64,000 nucleotides of DNA from a virus (IMGVR_UViG_3300010396_000006:41648-105647), one strand, 5' to 3'; numbered from the stretch's first letter, positions 14,342 to 23,803 are shown. Translations and numbers: made by a program. The notes: a model not told the origin generated them from the letters alone.

Positions 14342-17300
14342 ATGAGCCGACGCCGCAACCGCAACCGTCGCGTTGAGAACTATCGCAAGAATTCGGATCG
14401 GGTTGTTGAGCATCCAAATGTTCCGGCCCCCGAACTGAACGACTCCCAAATCAAGTCGATGGCGTCTCAGATGCGGGCGGCTCTGGCCGGAAGCTTCGGC
14501 GGCGCTCAAGTCACGAATCACCGCGAAGAAGCTCTCCACTATGAGGGCAATAGCTACGTCAATATCGCGGCCATCTGCGCCCAAATGATGATGGTGACGA
14601 TAACAGCCTATGTCGACGGATCGAACCAGCTTCGACAGCAGTCGGTCCGGAAGTCGCTGCGAGGTCTCGTCGGAAGCCGATGGAAGTCTCAATATGGGGT
14701 TGATGAGGCATCGTCGAAGCAACTCGAATCAGACCATTACCTGATGCGATTGCTGTCGAAGCCAAATCCGCACGAACCGGGCAGCATGTTCCGGTATCGG
14801 CAAACTCTTCAACTCAGGCTCACTGGAGGTGCGTTCCTGTGGAACGTCCCAAATATCAACGGCCGGACGTGCGAACGGTACGTCATCCCCACCACATGCC
14901 TGACGCCGGTCTATCCAGACAACACGTTGCCGTACGGTGGTTATCGCGTTCAACCAAACTGTATGCGATGGATTCCACTGGTTGACGATGGATTCGTGAT
15001 CGGGACCCCGGCCCTGATGCGAGTGTTGGGCATGATCATTGATGCCCGAGAAATCCAAAAGGTTGGCTATCCACATCCGATCTGGCTGGATGACTTCCAA
15101 AGCCCGATGTCTGCTGGCGCTCAGTGGGTCGATGCCGAACGATCGATCAACATCGCACGGGCAATGGGCATCAGCCGCGGCATGAATCCGAGCGGTTTCC
15201 TTGAACTATCCAAAGAATACATGGGCATCGAACAAGATGCGCTGAACATCACTCAGCGGAAACTCGATCGACAATATGGCGGCGTCAACAACACGGGCAA
15301 GGTCATTGCCGTGGCTCCCGATACCAAGTTCACCGGATACGATCGAAGCCCGAAAGACATGGAATACCATGAAGGGTACTTGGATCACCGGGAAGCGAAT
15401 CAGTCTCTACACGGCGTTCATCCGATCATCACTGGCGGACAGCCCCCCGGCGCATACGCGGCCTACTACGCCGCCATGCGAGCATTCGACAACAACACGT
15501 TGACTCCCATTTGTGACATGCTGGCGGAATCAGACACGTTCCACATTGCACCGCAATTCGGCGAAGGGATCACGATCGAGATCGAGCCAAAGCCGATCAA
15601 CGATGAGGACGAACTGAATTCACGTCTCCAGGTCGATGGTCAATTGGGGATCATCAAGGTCAATGAAGCGCGAGCATTGCGAGGAATGCCGCCATTGGAC
15701 GGAGCGCAAGGAGAAAAGCTGTGCGGACCGACTTCAAAGGATAAGGTTGGTCAGGATCAAGACAGCGACAATCCATCCAAGCCGAAGAAACCAAAGCAGT
15801 CTGGCGATGCGCCGTCAACTCCCGAGGTCCAAGAAGCCGAACAAGCGGACGTCCCCAAGGCTCCCGAAAATCCCATCGTCGGCAAGAGTGAATCAAAATC
15901 ACTTCAAGCCGCAATGGAAGGGATGAAGGAGGCGGACGAAGACTACATTCAAGAAATAGTTGCCAAGGCGTTGGATTCGCGACTGAAGGCGATGCAACCT
16001 GCCGAGAAGCCAAAGCGGAAGTATTCCTCGACGCAGTTTGATCTGCCTGCCGGTCTCGCCGAAAAAGTGCAGGAGATGGCAGCCCTGATCAATCCGGCCG
16101 ATCTCGCATCGGATGGAATCGAAGAAAATCCGCACGTGACTTGCTTGTACGGGCTGACCGAAGAATCACCCAATGATGTCAAGAAAGCCGTCAAGGGAAT
16201 CTCGGCCGGTCCGATCGTTCTTGAATCGCTGTCGTTGTTCCCGGCTGGTGACAAGCTTGCTCAGCATGGCGGCGAACAGTTCGACGTTTTGAAGATCAGC
16301 ATCGGCGGAAAGTTCATTCACGAGATTCACAATGCGATCGCAGAATCGTGCGAGTATGAAACCGATTATGCCGACTATTCTCCTCACTGTACGATCGCCT
16401 ACTTGAAGCCGGGAAAAGGCCGCAAGTATGTGACGATGAACAATCCAGTGGATGGGATGACGTTCATTCCTGACAAGCTGATCTTCAGTAGCAAAAACCG
16501 AACGGTCTCGGCAATTCGATTGAGCGTTCTGAAATCAGTCGAAGAACAACCATCAGAAGCTCAGATTACTGCCGGCAATTACAAAAAAGATCACATCACA
16601 ATTCAGGGGCTAAGGATCTCAATCGAAAATCCGAAAGGATCTGTTCGAAGTGGTCGTGACGATGATGGCAATGAGTGGTCAACGAAAATGCGGAATGATT
16701 ACGGCTACATCAAAGGAACGAAATCAGATTCCGATGGTGATCACATTGATGTCTTCGTTGGGCCAAATCCAAGTTCAGAATTGGTGTTCGTAATTGATCA
16801 GGTCAATCCGCAAAGCGGGCAACATGACGAACACAAATGCATGTTGGGATTCGATTCGAAAGATCAAGCGAAGTCTGCCTATCTCGAAAACTATTCCAAG
16901 GGTTGGAAAGGCTTCGGCGGCATTACTCCAATGCACATGGATCAATTCAAGGAATGGCTAGACAGCGGAGATTCATCAAAAGGAATCGCGAGAAAATCTC
17001 TCACGGCAGCATTCTCCGAATCAGAAATGAAGGGCCACAATCCAATCAGCGACATCCAAGCCATTGGAAAGAGACTCGCTGAATCCGATTGTGGAATGCC
17101 CGGATACGGTCAGATCTTTATCAAGGAAAACGGATCTGGCCAAGCATGGTATGTCGGTGGCGACGGAGATGAACGAGGATTCGATAAGACTGTCATTCAA
17201 GAACTGAAGAAAGTCACGGGGATTGACGAAGTTCGTTATGAGTCTGAATCGTTCCCGCCCGATGGGGAAGGATGGATTCAGGTCTATCCGAAAGTGTCGA

Positions 17301-20300
17301 AGCGTAAATCTCTCGGCATGTCCGAAGGGATCGGGTCAGATGGAGGATTCGCCGTCGCTTCCGAAGACGAACGATGCCCAAAATGTCCCAAATGCGGATC
17401 ACGGGAAACGCATCATGCTAGAACTGATGGCACAGGGAACGCGATCTGTAGCAATTGCAAATCAATTTTCACTGATCCTGATTATGGAAAACAGAAATCA
17501 GTTTCGTTTCCATCGTCAGAAGTCGTACCGGGCAACAACGGCCATCAATTCCCCAAGAACACATTGATTCTTGGTGGGGATCAAGTTCTGATGCCACCAG
17601 AGTCAGAACTCAAATCCAAATGGATCACGATTCATCCTGGGGGAGACAAAGACGCAACTGGCATTCACATCCTGATTGACGAAGACGGCGAAATCAAAGG
17701 CGGTCCGGCCGAACTGCGAGACAAAGGCATCCGCAAGATGTCTGACTTCGGGAAAGAAGACCTGAAGCCAGTCAAACCAAAAGACAATCACGAGAAGGCC
17801 GCATTCAACGCCAGCAAGCGAGCCGATCAAGCATCCGCCGATGCTAAAGAGTCGGGCGACCTGTTCGACCATATTGCGGCTAAAGAAGCCCACATGCACG
17901 CCGCAGCCCATCACAGCAAAGGCGGCAATGAAGATCAGGCGTCATATCACAGAAAGGCGGCTCAACAGCACGGTTCAGCCGCGACACCAACGGCTCCAGC
18001 GTCAAACGGACAACTGAGCGACGAAAAGATCATCCAGGCAATGAAGCCATCCGTTGATCGCAGCGGCATGGTTGAGGCCGAAGAACTGCGATCGATGCCA
18101 GAATTCGCTGGGATGTCGAAAGAGAAATTCGACCAACGAATGATGGACATGGCCAAAGTTGATCAGCCGGGCGGACCGAAGGTCTCGTTGCACCGATACG
18201 ACCGAGCCGAATCGCTGTCAGCGGACGATAAAAAAAAGATGATCTTCGATCCGGATGCGCCGGCACGATTCGAAGATGGACAAAAGGGAGCGTATTACAA
18301 TGCGGTCTCCATCCGCAAATCGTTGTCAGAAATGAAATCGCATTGGATTACGATCCATCCTCATGGCGATGAGCATGATGGAACGCACGTTTTGATCGAT
18401 GGAGAAGGGAATATCGAAGGCGGTCCCGAAGGACTGGCGAAACGTGGGATTCACAAGCTGTCCGACTTTGGGAAAGGCGGCGAATCAGCAGACAAACCAC
18501 ACGAAACCCGTGAAGAGTGGGCGAAGAGACATTCCGATGCCGCCGATCATTGGTTACATGGAGTGAACAATGATCTGGCAGCCGTGCATCAAGAACACGG
18601 CGACTTGATCACAAAAAAGCACATGACGGACAGCTTTCGAAATCACGTCAATACCGGAAGAATGACCCCAGATCAATATGAGGATCATGTTTCTAAGGGA
18701 ACCATTCTCGGTGGACACGATTACGAACGCGCTCAGCATGTCGAGCAGAAAATCCATGAGATCAAAAATCGTCCGCTAACTGTCCCGGAGCCAGATGGAA
18801 AGCATCCATACGTTGAACCGCCCGCCAAGCCGCCGGAAGAAAAGCCAGAAATCCGACCAGACATCGACGCTCCGATCAGCAAGAAAGACACGCCTCGCGA
18901 AACGGCGGCAAAGCAAAAGAAGATTGACGATGATTATGCGTTTGCTCGCAATTCATCCATCCCGAATGTCGGCGAAGATGTTGCCGATTCGGCTCGTCAC
19001 AAGCGAAATGCTTGGCGTGGATTGGAAGATGCGGAATCCAATGGAACCGCCGAATCAATGGTGACTCGTGATAATCTGCTCAAGGCCGAACCGCACAACT
19101 TGATGTCTCATGCCGGAAAACATCCACTGACATCACTGGCCATGCATTACGCGATGAGATCGTTCCCAGCGAAACCATCCAGCAATCGCGAAGTGGCCAA
19201 TGCCAGCGATCGGAAGGACTATCACGAAGCGTATCAGAGCATCAAAGCAAAAGCCGAGCATCTGGCGGAAACAGAATCCGATCCACGGGCAGCCGCAGAG
19301 AAGCTACGAGAACACGTCGGCAATCATCTGAAGGGATTGAGGGAGCGGAAGATTCCCGGACCCACAATTCCCGTGGCCGATCGATACAACAAGACCGCGA
19401 ACAATTTGGTTGGAATGCACAAGGCGTTACGATTCGCCAGCTACGGCCGACCATCGGCAAATAGCGTTCATGGCAAGATGGAAGAGTTCTCAAAGGCGAT
19501 GGCCGGGAAATATGGACTTCCAGAAAAGTATGAACCTGAAGCGGCCAAGCAATTCGCCTCCCATATTGAGACTCACGCCAAGGACATTATTGACGGGAAA
19601 TCGCTTCCACAGTCATTTGGCATTAAGGGAGAAAAGAAAAACGAATTTAATCCTGCCGATCGATACGTCAAGCATGCTGAACGAGCCGGGGGCAAGGATG
19701 TCAGTCACCAAACCGCAACGGGAGTCTCGGCGGCAAACTCCGTCGTAAACGACTTCGGGATGCGTGGCGTCCAATGGGGTAACAGCGTCACTGACGACGA
19801 ACGCCATCATCACGCTGCCAAGGTTGTCGAAGCGTTGACCGATCTGGCCGATACTCTCGGCATCAAGCCGGCTGATCTCAGTCTCGGCGGAAAGCTGGCC
19901 TTGGCCATTGGCGCTCGCGGTAAGGGAACTGCCTCGGCTCATTACGAACCGCATACCCAGGCCATCAACCTGACGCGGGCCAGCGGAGTCGGTACTCTCG
20001 CCCATGAGTGGGGACACGCCTTTGATCATTCACTGGAGAATTTCGCGAATCGTGCGACGAGTGCGGTCTATCACAGCGAAAACTATCGATCCAGTCCGGC
20101 AATGCAAAAGCTGACATCCGATTTCCGATCATCGGGATTCACGAATCGAATTCATAGTGAGGTTCGTGATATGGTGCGTCAGGGCCTGATGTCGAAAAAG
20201 AAAGCGGAATACTGGCTATCAACCAGAGAACAATTCGCCCGTTGCTTCGAGAGTTATGTTCAACACAAGCTGGCTGACACGAATCAGAAGAATACGTATC

Positions 20301-21037
20301 TTGCTGGTCTGATTTCGGACGGCGGCTTGTGGCCGACCAAGGAAGAAACGGCCAAGATGGCCCCCGCTTTTGACAGTCTGTTCGCTGAATTCCGCAAACA
20401 AAAGTATGGAAGCGAAAATCGGATTGATCAGTCTCGATCGGAAATCAAATCGGCAGTCTTGGATTTGGTTGGTCAATCCGTCTTTAAATCGTCGCGATGG
20501 ATCACAATCCATCCGCACGGTGAAGACGCGAAAGGCGTCCATATCCAGATCAATGACGACGGCGAGATCCTGTCAGGTCCCGCACATCTTCGCGACAAGG
20601 GAATTACCCACATGGGGGATTTCGCGAAGCGGGGAAGCAATCAAGCGGCCGTGGACGAACTGAAGCCTCACGCTCTCGAATTCCTGACCGAGCAACACAA
20701 GCTGAGAGAACATCACAAAGCCGAAGCTCGCAAACTGACTGGCAAGAATGCCGGCAATCTGGCGATGTCGGAAAACAGCTATCACGATCATTCGGATGCT
20801 CATCGATTCGAGACCGCCGCTCGCACATTCGCCCGAGAGAATCCCGATGCTGGATTGAATCCAGATGCTCACGACACGCCGGCCAAAGTCTGGGAGCTAA
20901 TCCGGGAGGGCAAGAAGAAAGCCCCGCTGATCAATTCGAAGGAAGTCCACGAGACAGCCAGAGCCTGGGTGAAGAATCACCGAACGAAGCGTGCGCCGGT
21001 AGGCACATACGAACACGATTCCGATTGGAACTTCTGA
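14342..21037 (+). CDS. Portal protein fused to a giant polyvalent C-terminus
   Basis: This is a 2,231-residue protein; start 14342 has AAGGA ten bases upstream, with ATG 14330 also possible. Residues ~1-480 are an HK97-type portal, the dodecameric DNA channel at the head vertex. Then follow in order: a proline/lysine linker; a 2H phosphodiesterase-like domain with two H-x-T motifs (PHVTCL ~598, PHCTIAYL ~681); an inorganic-pyrophosphatase-like domain as found in polyvalent proteins (~740-880, DGDHIDVFVGP); a zinc ribbon (~1011-1045); and three WITIHP-DGEI-GP repeats (~1093, ~1334, ~2052). A zincin domain resembling LPD1 has LAHEWGHAFDH (~1886) and a downstream REQFARCFESY glutamate. Portals usually have 400-550 residues. 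The extra enzymes are probably packaged with, and perhaps injected from, the capsid; that is inference. Confidence 0.9.
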   Translation: MSRRRNRNRRVENYRKNSDRVVEHPNVPAPELNDSQIKSMASQMRAALAGSFGGAQVTNHREEALHYEGNSYVNIAAICAQMMMVTITAYVDGSNQLRQQSVRKSLRGLVGSRWKSQYGVDEASSKQLESDHYLMRLLSKPNPHEPGSMFRYRQTLQLRLTGGAFLWNVPNINGRTCERYVIPTTCLTPVYPDNTLPYGGYRVQPNCMRWIPLVDDGFVIGTPALMRVLGMIIDAREIQKVGYPHPIWLDDFQSPMSAGAQWVDAERSINIARAMGISRGMNPSGFLELSKEYMGIEQDALNITQRKLDRQYGGVNNTGKVIAVAPDTKFTGYDRSPKDMEYHEGYLDHREANQSLHGVHPIITGGQPPGAYAAYYAAMRAFDNNTLTPICDMLAESDTFHIAPQFGEGITIEIEPKPINDEDELNSRLQVDGQLGIIKVNEARALRGMPPLDGAQGEKLCGPTSKDKVGQDQDSDNPSKPKKPKQSGDAPSTPEVQEAEQADVPKAPENPIVGKSESKSLQAAMEGMKEADEDYIQEIVAKALDSRLKAMQPAEKPKRKYSSTQFDLPAGLAEKVQEMAALINPADLASDGIEENPHVTCLYGLTEESPNDVKKAVKGISAGPIVLESLSLFPAGDKLAQHGGEQFDVLKISIGGKFIHEIHNAIAESCEYETDYADYSPHCTIAYLKPGKGRKYVTMNNPVDGMTFIPDKLIFSSKNRTVSAIRLSVLKSVEEQPSEAQITAGNYKKDHITIQGLRISIENPKGSVRSGRDDDGNEWSTKMRNDYGYIKGTKSDSDGDHIDVFVGPNPSSELVFVIDQVNPQSGQHDEHKCMLGFDSKDQAKSAYLENYSKGWKGFGGITPMHMDQFKEWLDSGDSSKGIARKSLTAAFSESEMKGHNPISDIQAIGKRLAESDCGMPGYGQIFIKENGSGQAWYVGGDGDERGFDKTVIQELKKVTGIDEVRYESESFPPDGEGWIQVYPKVSKRKSLGMSEGIGSDGGFAVASEDERCPKCPKCGSRETHHARTDGTGNAICSNCKSIFTDPDYGKQKSVSFPSSEVVPGNNGHQFPKNTLILGGDQVLMPPESELKSKWITIHPGGDKDATGIHILIDEDGEIKGGPAELRDKGIRKMSDFGKEDLKPVKPKDNHEKAAFNASKRADQASADAKESGDLFDHIAAKEAHMHAAAHHSKGGNEDQASYHRKAAQQHGSAATPTAPASNGQLSDEKIIQAMKPSVDRSGMVEAEELRSMPEFAGMSKEKFDQRMMDMAKVDQPGGPKVSLHRYDRAESLSADDKKKMIFDPDAPARFEDGQKGAYYNAVSIRKSLSEMKSHWITIHPHGDEHDGTHVLIDGEGNIEGGPEGLAKRGIHKLSDFGKGGESADKPHETREEWAKRHSDAADHWLHGVNNDLAAVHQEHGDLITKKHMTDSFRNHVNTGRMTPDQYEDHVSKGTILGGHDYERAQHVEQKIHEIKNRPLTVPEPDGKHPYVEPPAKPPEEKPEIRPDIDAPISKKDTPRETAAKQKKIDDDYAFARNSSIPNVGEDVADSARHKRNAWRGLEDAESNGTAESMVTRDNLLKAEPHNLMSHAGKHPLTSLAMHYAMRSFPAKPSSNREVANASDRKDYHEAYQSIKAKAEHLAETESDPRAAAEKLREHVGNHLKGLRERKIPGPTIPVADRYNKTANNLVGMHKALRFASYGRPSANSVHGKMEEFSKAMAGKYGLPEKYEPEAAKQFASHIETHAKDIIDGKSLPQSFGIKGEKKNEFNPADRYVKHAERAGGKDVSHQTATGVSAANSVVNDFGMRGVQWGNSVTDDERHHHAAKVVEALTDLADTLGIKPADLSLGGKLALAIGARGKGTASAHYEPHTQAINLTRASGVGTLAHEWGHAFDHSLENFANRATSAVYHSENYRSSPAMQKLTSDFRSSGFTNRIHSEVRDMVRQGLMSKKKAEYWLSTREQFARCFESYVQHKLADTNQKNTYLAGLISDGGLWPTKEETAKMAPAFDSLFAEFRKQKYGSENRIDQSRSEIKSAVLDLVGQSVFKSSRWITIHPHGEDAKGVHIQINDDGEILSGPAHLRDKGITHMGDFAKRGSNQAAVDELKPHALEFLTEQHKLREHHKAEARKLTGKNAGNLAMSENSYHDHSDAHRFETAARTFARENPDAGLNPDAHDTPAKVWELIREGKKKAPLINSKEVHETARAWVKNHRTKRAPVGTYEHDSDWNF

Positions 21038-21144
21038 TTCATCAATAGCCAGACAGTTGCGGAATCTCTAAGATTTCTGCGATTGATCTGGTCCCGTTGA
21101 TGGAGCATGAAGATGATTCAACGCATGCAAGAAAGGTTTTCAAA

Positions 21145-21831
21145 ATGGAGATGAATCGACGCTCACTACTCGGAATGATCCTTGGTTCGGCTTGCTCGTT
21201 ATTATTGCCAACTAAGTCGATATCCGCTGGTTTGAAGTCACTGGAAATTCCGGTCGATGCGAACGGCATCCCAATTCACTGTTATGTCTGGAACGTGCCA
21301 AACATCAACGGCCGGACGTGCCAGAGACATATTATTCCTGTCGACGATCTTGCATTGATTAAAGCGAATACGGAGTTGCCTTATAGTGGGTATCGTATCA
21401 GCCAATCCCCCAATCGATGGGCATCCATGCCGCTTTATGGGGAAAGCCCGGTTGAAAATCCATCATTGCGAGTCGCTGGATATATCATTGATGACAGGCA
21501 AGTAGAACGAATCTCTCCATCGAATCCATTTCGGCTGAAGTTGCTTTACCATCATGACGTCGAGGTATGCTTTATTGACGGGTCTGCCGATGACTCGATC
21601 GCCTTCTATCTCGCATGGCAAAGATGCCGCCAAACTCCATCGCAAGAATCGGAGTTGCGAAAACATTTAGCGAATGGCGACGGCATTGCGATTGGCTTTC
21701 GCAAATCAAATTTGATGTCTTTTGTGGCAATCAACCAAGCGGTTATGGACTGCGGTGTCCCATGCTTTGAGACAGACAAAATGACAGAAAGCGAAAATCG
21801 ATGCACGCGGACGTATGCTCACGTCAGCTAG
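21145..21831 (+). CDS. Export-signal protein containing a duplicated portal fragment
   Basis: This is a 228-residue protein; ATG 21145 has GAAAGG eight bases upstream. Residues ~3-28 read NRRSLLGMILGSACSLLL..., a signal peptide with a twin-arginine-like opening and a small-residue end (SISA). Residues ~46-125 are clearly related to portal residues ~165-250: both contain WNVPNINGRTC followed by a R..IP, LPY.GYR, RW and a YIID/MIID segment. The remaining ~100 residues do not resemble the portal. The portal clip and stem are absent, so it cannot form a channel. It may interfere with packaging of competitors or act outside the cytoplasm; no function is established. Confidence 0.7.
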   Translation: MEMNRRSLLGMILGSACSLLLPTKSISAGLKSLEIPVDANGIPIHCYVWNVPNINGRTCQRHIIPVDDLALIKANTELPYSGYRISQSPNRWASMPLYGESPVENPSLRVAGYIIDDRQVERISPSNPFRLKLLYHHDVEVCFIDGSADDSIAFYLAWQRCRQTPSQESELRKHLANGDGIAIGFRKSNLMSFVAINQAVMDCGVPCFETDKMTESENRCTRTYAHVS

Positions 21832-21840
21832 GGAATCGCA

Positions 21841-21888
21841 AAATCTTACTGATTTCAGTTGACATCCTTGCCGATATCTGGATAGCAT
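21841..21888 (+). promoter_or_regulatory. Promoter with A/T dyad, P21.9
   Basis: The dyad AAATCTTACTGATTT (21841-21855) is followed by TTGACA (21859-21864), an 18-base spacer and TAGCAT (21883-21888). The dyad is the exact inverse of the 15-mers at 9787 and 59512. Confidence 0.65.
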
Positions 21889-21901
21889 TCTGAACATGTG
21901 A

Positions 21902-21926
21902 GCGGGTTGAACCAGTAACTCCCCGC
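21902..21926 (+). promoter_or_regulatory. 5'-end CAGTAAC stem-loop, copy 2
   Basis: GCGGG/CCCGC close a 15-base loop containing CAGTAAC (21913-21919), 24 bases after the -10 and 44 bases before the start codon at 21964. This is the least regular of the five stems. Confidence 0.45.
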
Positions 21927-21963
21927 GAAATTCTCTTGTTCCTGCTATCAGAAGGTGCGACGT

Positions 21964-22347
21964 ATGGCAACGAAAAATGGTCCCGAGAATATGTCTGAGT
22001 ACATCCGAGGATTGTTGAAAAGCGATCCAAGTCGAACGATGTCGAATGTGGTCGAGTGTCTGGCCGAAGACTATCCAGGCTACAAGGCCAACAAAGGAAG
22101 CCTGTCGGTCGGCTTTTACACGATGCGAAAGAAGCTCGGTATCACGTCAGGGCGCAAGGCTCGCGGCAAGTCACAACGGAAGCCGATCAAGGTTCATCGA
22201 CCAGTATCCATTCGTGGAGGGACGATAACCGGAGTCCGTCTTTCAATCGATCATCTGGCGTCTGCCGCAAAGTTCGTCGGTGAAGTCGGCGGGTTCAAAG
22301 CCGCGATTGAATCCGTCAAGCAAGTCCAGACGGTTCAGGTTCGCTGA
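21964..22347 (+). CDS. Basic DNA-binding-like protein
   Basis: This 127-residue protein has AAGGTG seven bases before its ATG. Residues ~10-55 (MSEYIRGLLKSDPSRTMSNVVECLAEDYPG ... LSVGFYTMRKKLGI) resemble a winged-helix or helix-turn-helix module. A very basic stretch follows (RKARGKSQRKPIKVHR), then a helical C-terminus. It is the first gene of a unit with the CAGTAAC leader hairpin. A regulatory role is likely but not shown. Confidence 0.65.
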   Translation: MATKNGPENMSEYIRGLLKSDPSRTMSNVVECLAEDYPGYKANKGSLSVGFYTMRKKLGITSGRKARGKSQRKPIKVHRPVSIRGGTITGVRLSIDHLASAAKFVGEVGGFKAAIESVKQVQTVQVR

Positions 22348-22363
22348 TCATTGGTTGGTTGTG

Positions 22364-22390
22364 ATGGAGCAAGGAGGCTCCATTTTCTTT
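22364..22390 (+). terminator. Intercistronic terminator-like hairpin
   Basis: ATGGAGC/GCTCCAT (7 pairs, loop AAGGAG) is followed by TTTCTTTT. It lies about 20 bases before the start codon at 22404. Confidence 0.6.
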
Positions 22391-22403
22391 TGGAGAGATT
22401 CGA

Positions 22404-23069
22404 ATGTCGGATGATCTATTCCGCATCAATCCAAATGCATTCGACGATCCAGCGTTGGCGGCATGGCGTGACGAACTGATCAAAGTCGGGCCGATGCGAG
22501 TCGGGCTGCCAATCAAAACAGAAAGTGAAACCATGCCGAAATATGCATACAGAGCATCCAGCGGTGACTGTGAAATCGGGCATCATGTGACATGCGATCA
22601 GGACAAGGTGATCAGCCATGTCGTAAGCATGGTTCGACATTCGCGTTATCCAGATCGATCAGACGCCATTGAGATTCACAACGATTCTACCGGGGAACAC
22701 ATCTGCATCTTGGCGTTCCACAAATCGCGGGTGATTGCGATCTATCCGAATTGCGTAACGACTTGGGCCAACGGATCAGAGTTATCTCTTAAATTGTTGG
22801 ACGAACCAGTATCAGTCGATGCCAAATTCCACGACAACCGCATTGGGCAAAAGTGCTGGTATTATGTCTATGATTTCAAAGCCAGAGCCGCCGGCCCGTG
22901 GCTTCAAGGGTTCCTTCGCATGTGGGGAACCGACTTCATAGAGTTCGAAAGTGGTACTGGATTGTTTCCGATTGCCGTGATCGAGGATGATGAAACCGGA
23001 AAGTGTTGTTCTGTTCCGGTGGATCAAGTTCATTTCTCAGCAACAAAGCCAGAAAACGAGACGCCATGA
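22404..23069 (+). CDS. Hypothetical protein
   Basis: This 221-residue soluble protein has TTGGAGAG before its ATG. Its charged N-terminal ~45 residues are followed by a beta-rich region with several Trp and Cys residues. No motif is recognised. The stop overlaps the next start (ATGA), so the two are coupled. A terminator-like hairpin sits just upstream of it. Confidence 0.65.
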   Translation: MSDDLFRINPNAFDDPALAAWRDELIKVGPMRVGLPIKTESETMPKYAYRASSGDCEIGHHVTCDQDKVISHVVSMVRHSRYPDRSDAIEIHNDSTGEHICILAFHKSRVIAIYPNCVTTWANGSELSLKLLDEPVSVDAKFHDNRIGQKCWYYVYDFKARAAGPWLQGFLRMWGTDFIEFESGTGLFPIAVIEDDETGKCCSVPVDQVHFSATKPENETP

Positions 23070-23329
23070 ACAAGGAACAGCGGGACGCATTGAAAGAAAA
23101 GATCGAAGAATTCGATGATCGAGAGAGGCGAATCGCGATCATCAAAGAAATCTTTCGACAATGCGAAGGTTCATCGCATTGCATGCACCTCAAGGATATG
23201 ACGGATTTCTTGCGTGAGTGTGCGCCGGAGGAATCGGTCATGTTGGCCGTAGTCGCCTTGCGTCCGATTCTCCAGGCGATCTTGGAACGCGACATCAAGG
23301 CGATTCAGGAACTCCGTCCGGAACTCTGA
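23066..23329 (+). CDS. Small helical acidic protein
   Basis: This 87-residue protein is nearly all helix, with alternating charges (KEKIEEFDDRERRIAIIKEIF) and two cysteines near the middle (CEGSSHC). The start overlaps the previous stop. The function is unknown. Confidence 0.65.
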   Translation: MNKEQRDALKEKIEEFDDRERRIAIIKEIFRQCEGSSHCMHLKDMTDFLRECAPEESVMLAVVALRPILQAILERDIKAIQELRPEL

Positions 23330-23344
23330 AAGGCGGATTGCAGG

Positions 23345-23608
23345 ATGCTCAATCGTTTACTCGCATGGTTCAGGCTGAATGGATCGAAAATCGGAACCTA
23401 TTCTGAGTTTGAAGATTGCTGGCTCGGCTATTATGGAAAGCCGATTTATGAGCCACCGGCCATGATCGAAGCCGCAAAACAGCAGATCATCGACCGAGAC
23501 GGCACAATCAACGAGATTCGCAATCTGTATGGATTGCCGTCATTGATCCAATTTGAAAGGCCTTATTCGTCATGTGGGACCGAGATCGCATCAGACAAGC
23601 CGCAATGA
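23345..23608 (+). CDS. Hypothetical protein
   Basis: This 87-residue protein has an N-terminal amphipathic basic helix (LNRLLAWFRLNG), aromatic residues in the centre, then a helix (AAKQQIIDRDGTINEIRNLYGL). Its 3' end overlaps the next start by 37 bases. No family is recognised. Confidence 0.55.
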   Translation: MLNRLLAWFRLNGSKIGTYSEFEDCWLGYYGKPIYEPPAMIEAAKQQIIDRDGTINEIRNLYGLPSLIQFERPYSSCGTEIASDKPQ

Positions 23609-23769
23609 AGCTCTGTCGCATCCGTGGCCTCAATCCGAACGAAGTGATCCAGGCCGCATGCCCAGAGATTGAGAACGACAAGAACGTCTATATGTGGGAA
23701 TCGGTCGTTGGTGAGATCCGCCGAGCCGTGGAAGTTCAGGAAGCAATCGAGTTCGCGAAAGGCCTGTAA
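23572..23769 (+). CDS. Small helical protein
   Basis: This 65-residue helical protein lies between its overlapping neighbour and the ClpC-like gene. RDRIRQAAMKLCRIRGLNPNEVI at the start is a plausible DNA- or protein-binding helix pair. The start codon is inside the preceding gene. Confidence 0.55.
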   Translation: MWDRDRIRQAAMKLCRIRGLNPNEVIQAACPEIENDKNVYMWESVVGEIRRAVEVQEAIEFAKGL

Positions 23770-23803
23770 CTCAATTGCGTCATCTAAAACAGGAAAGATT
23801 CCA

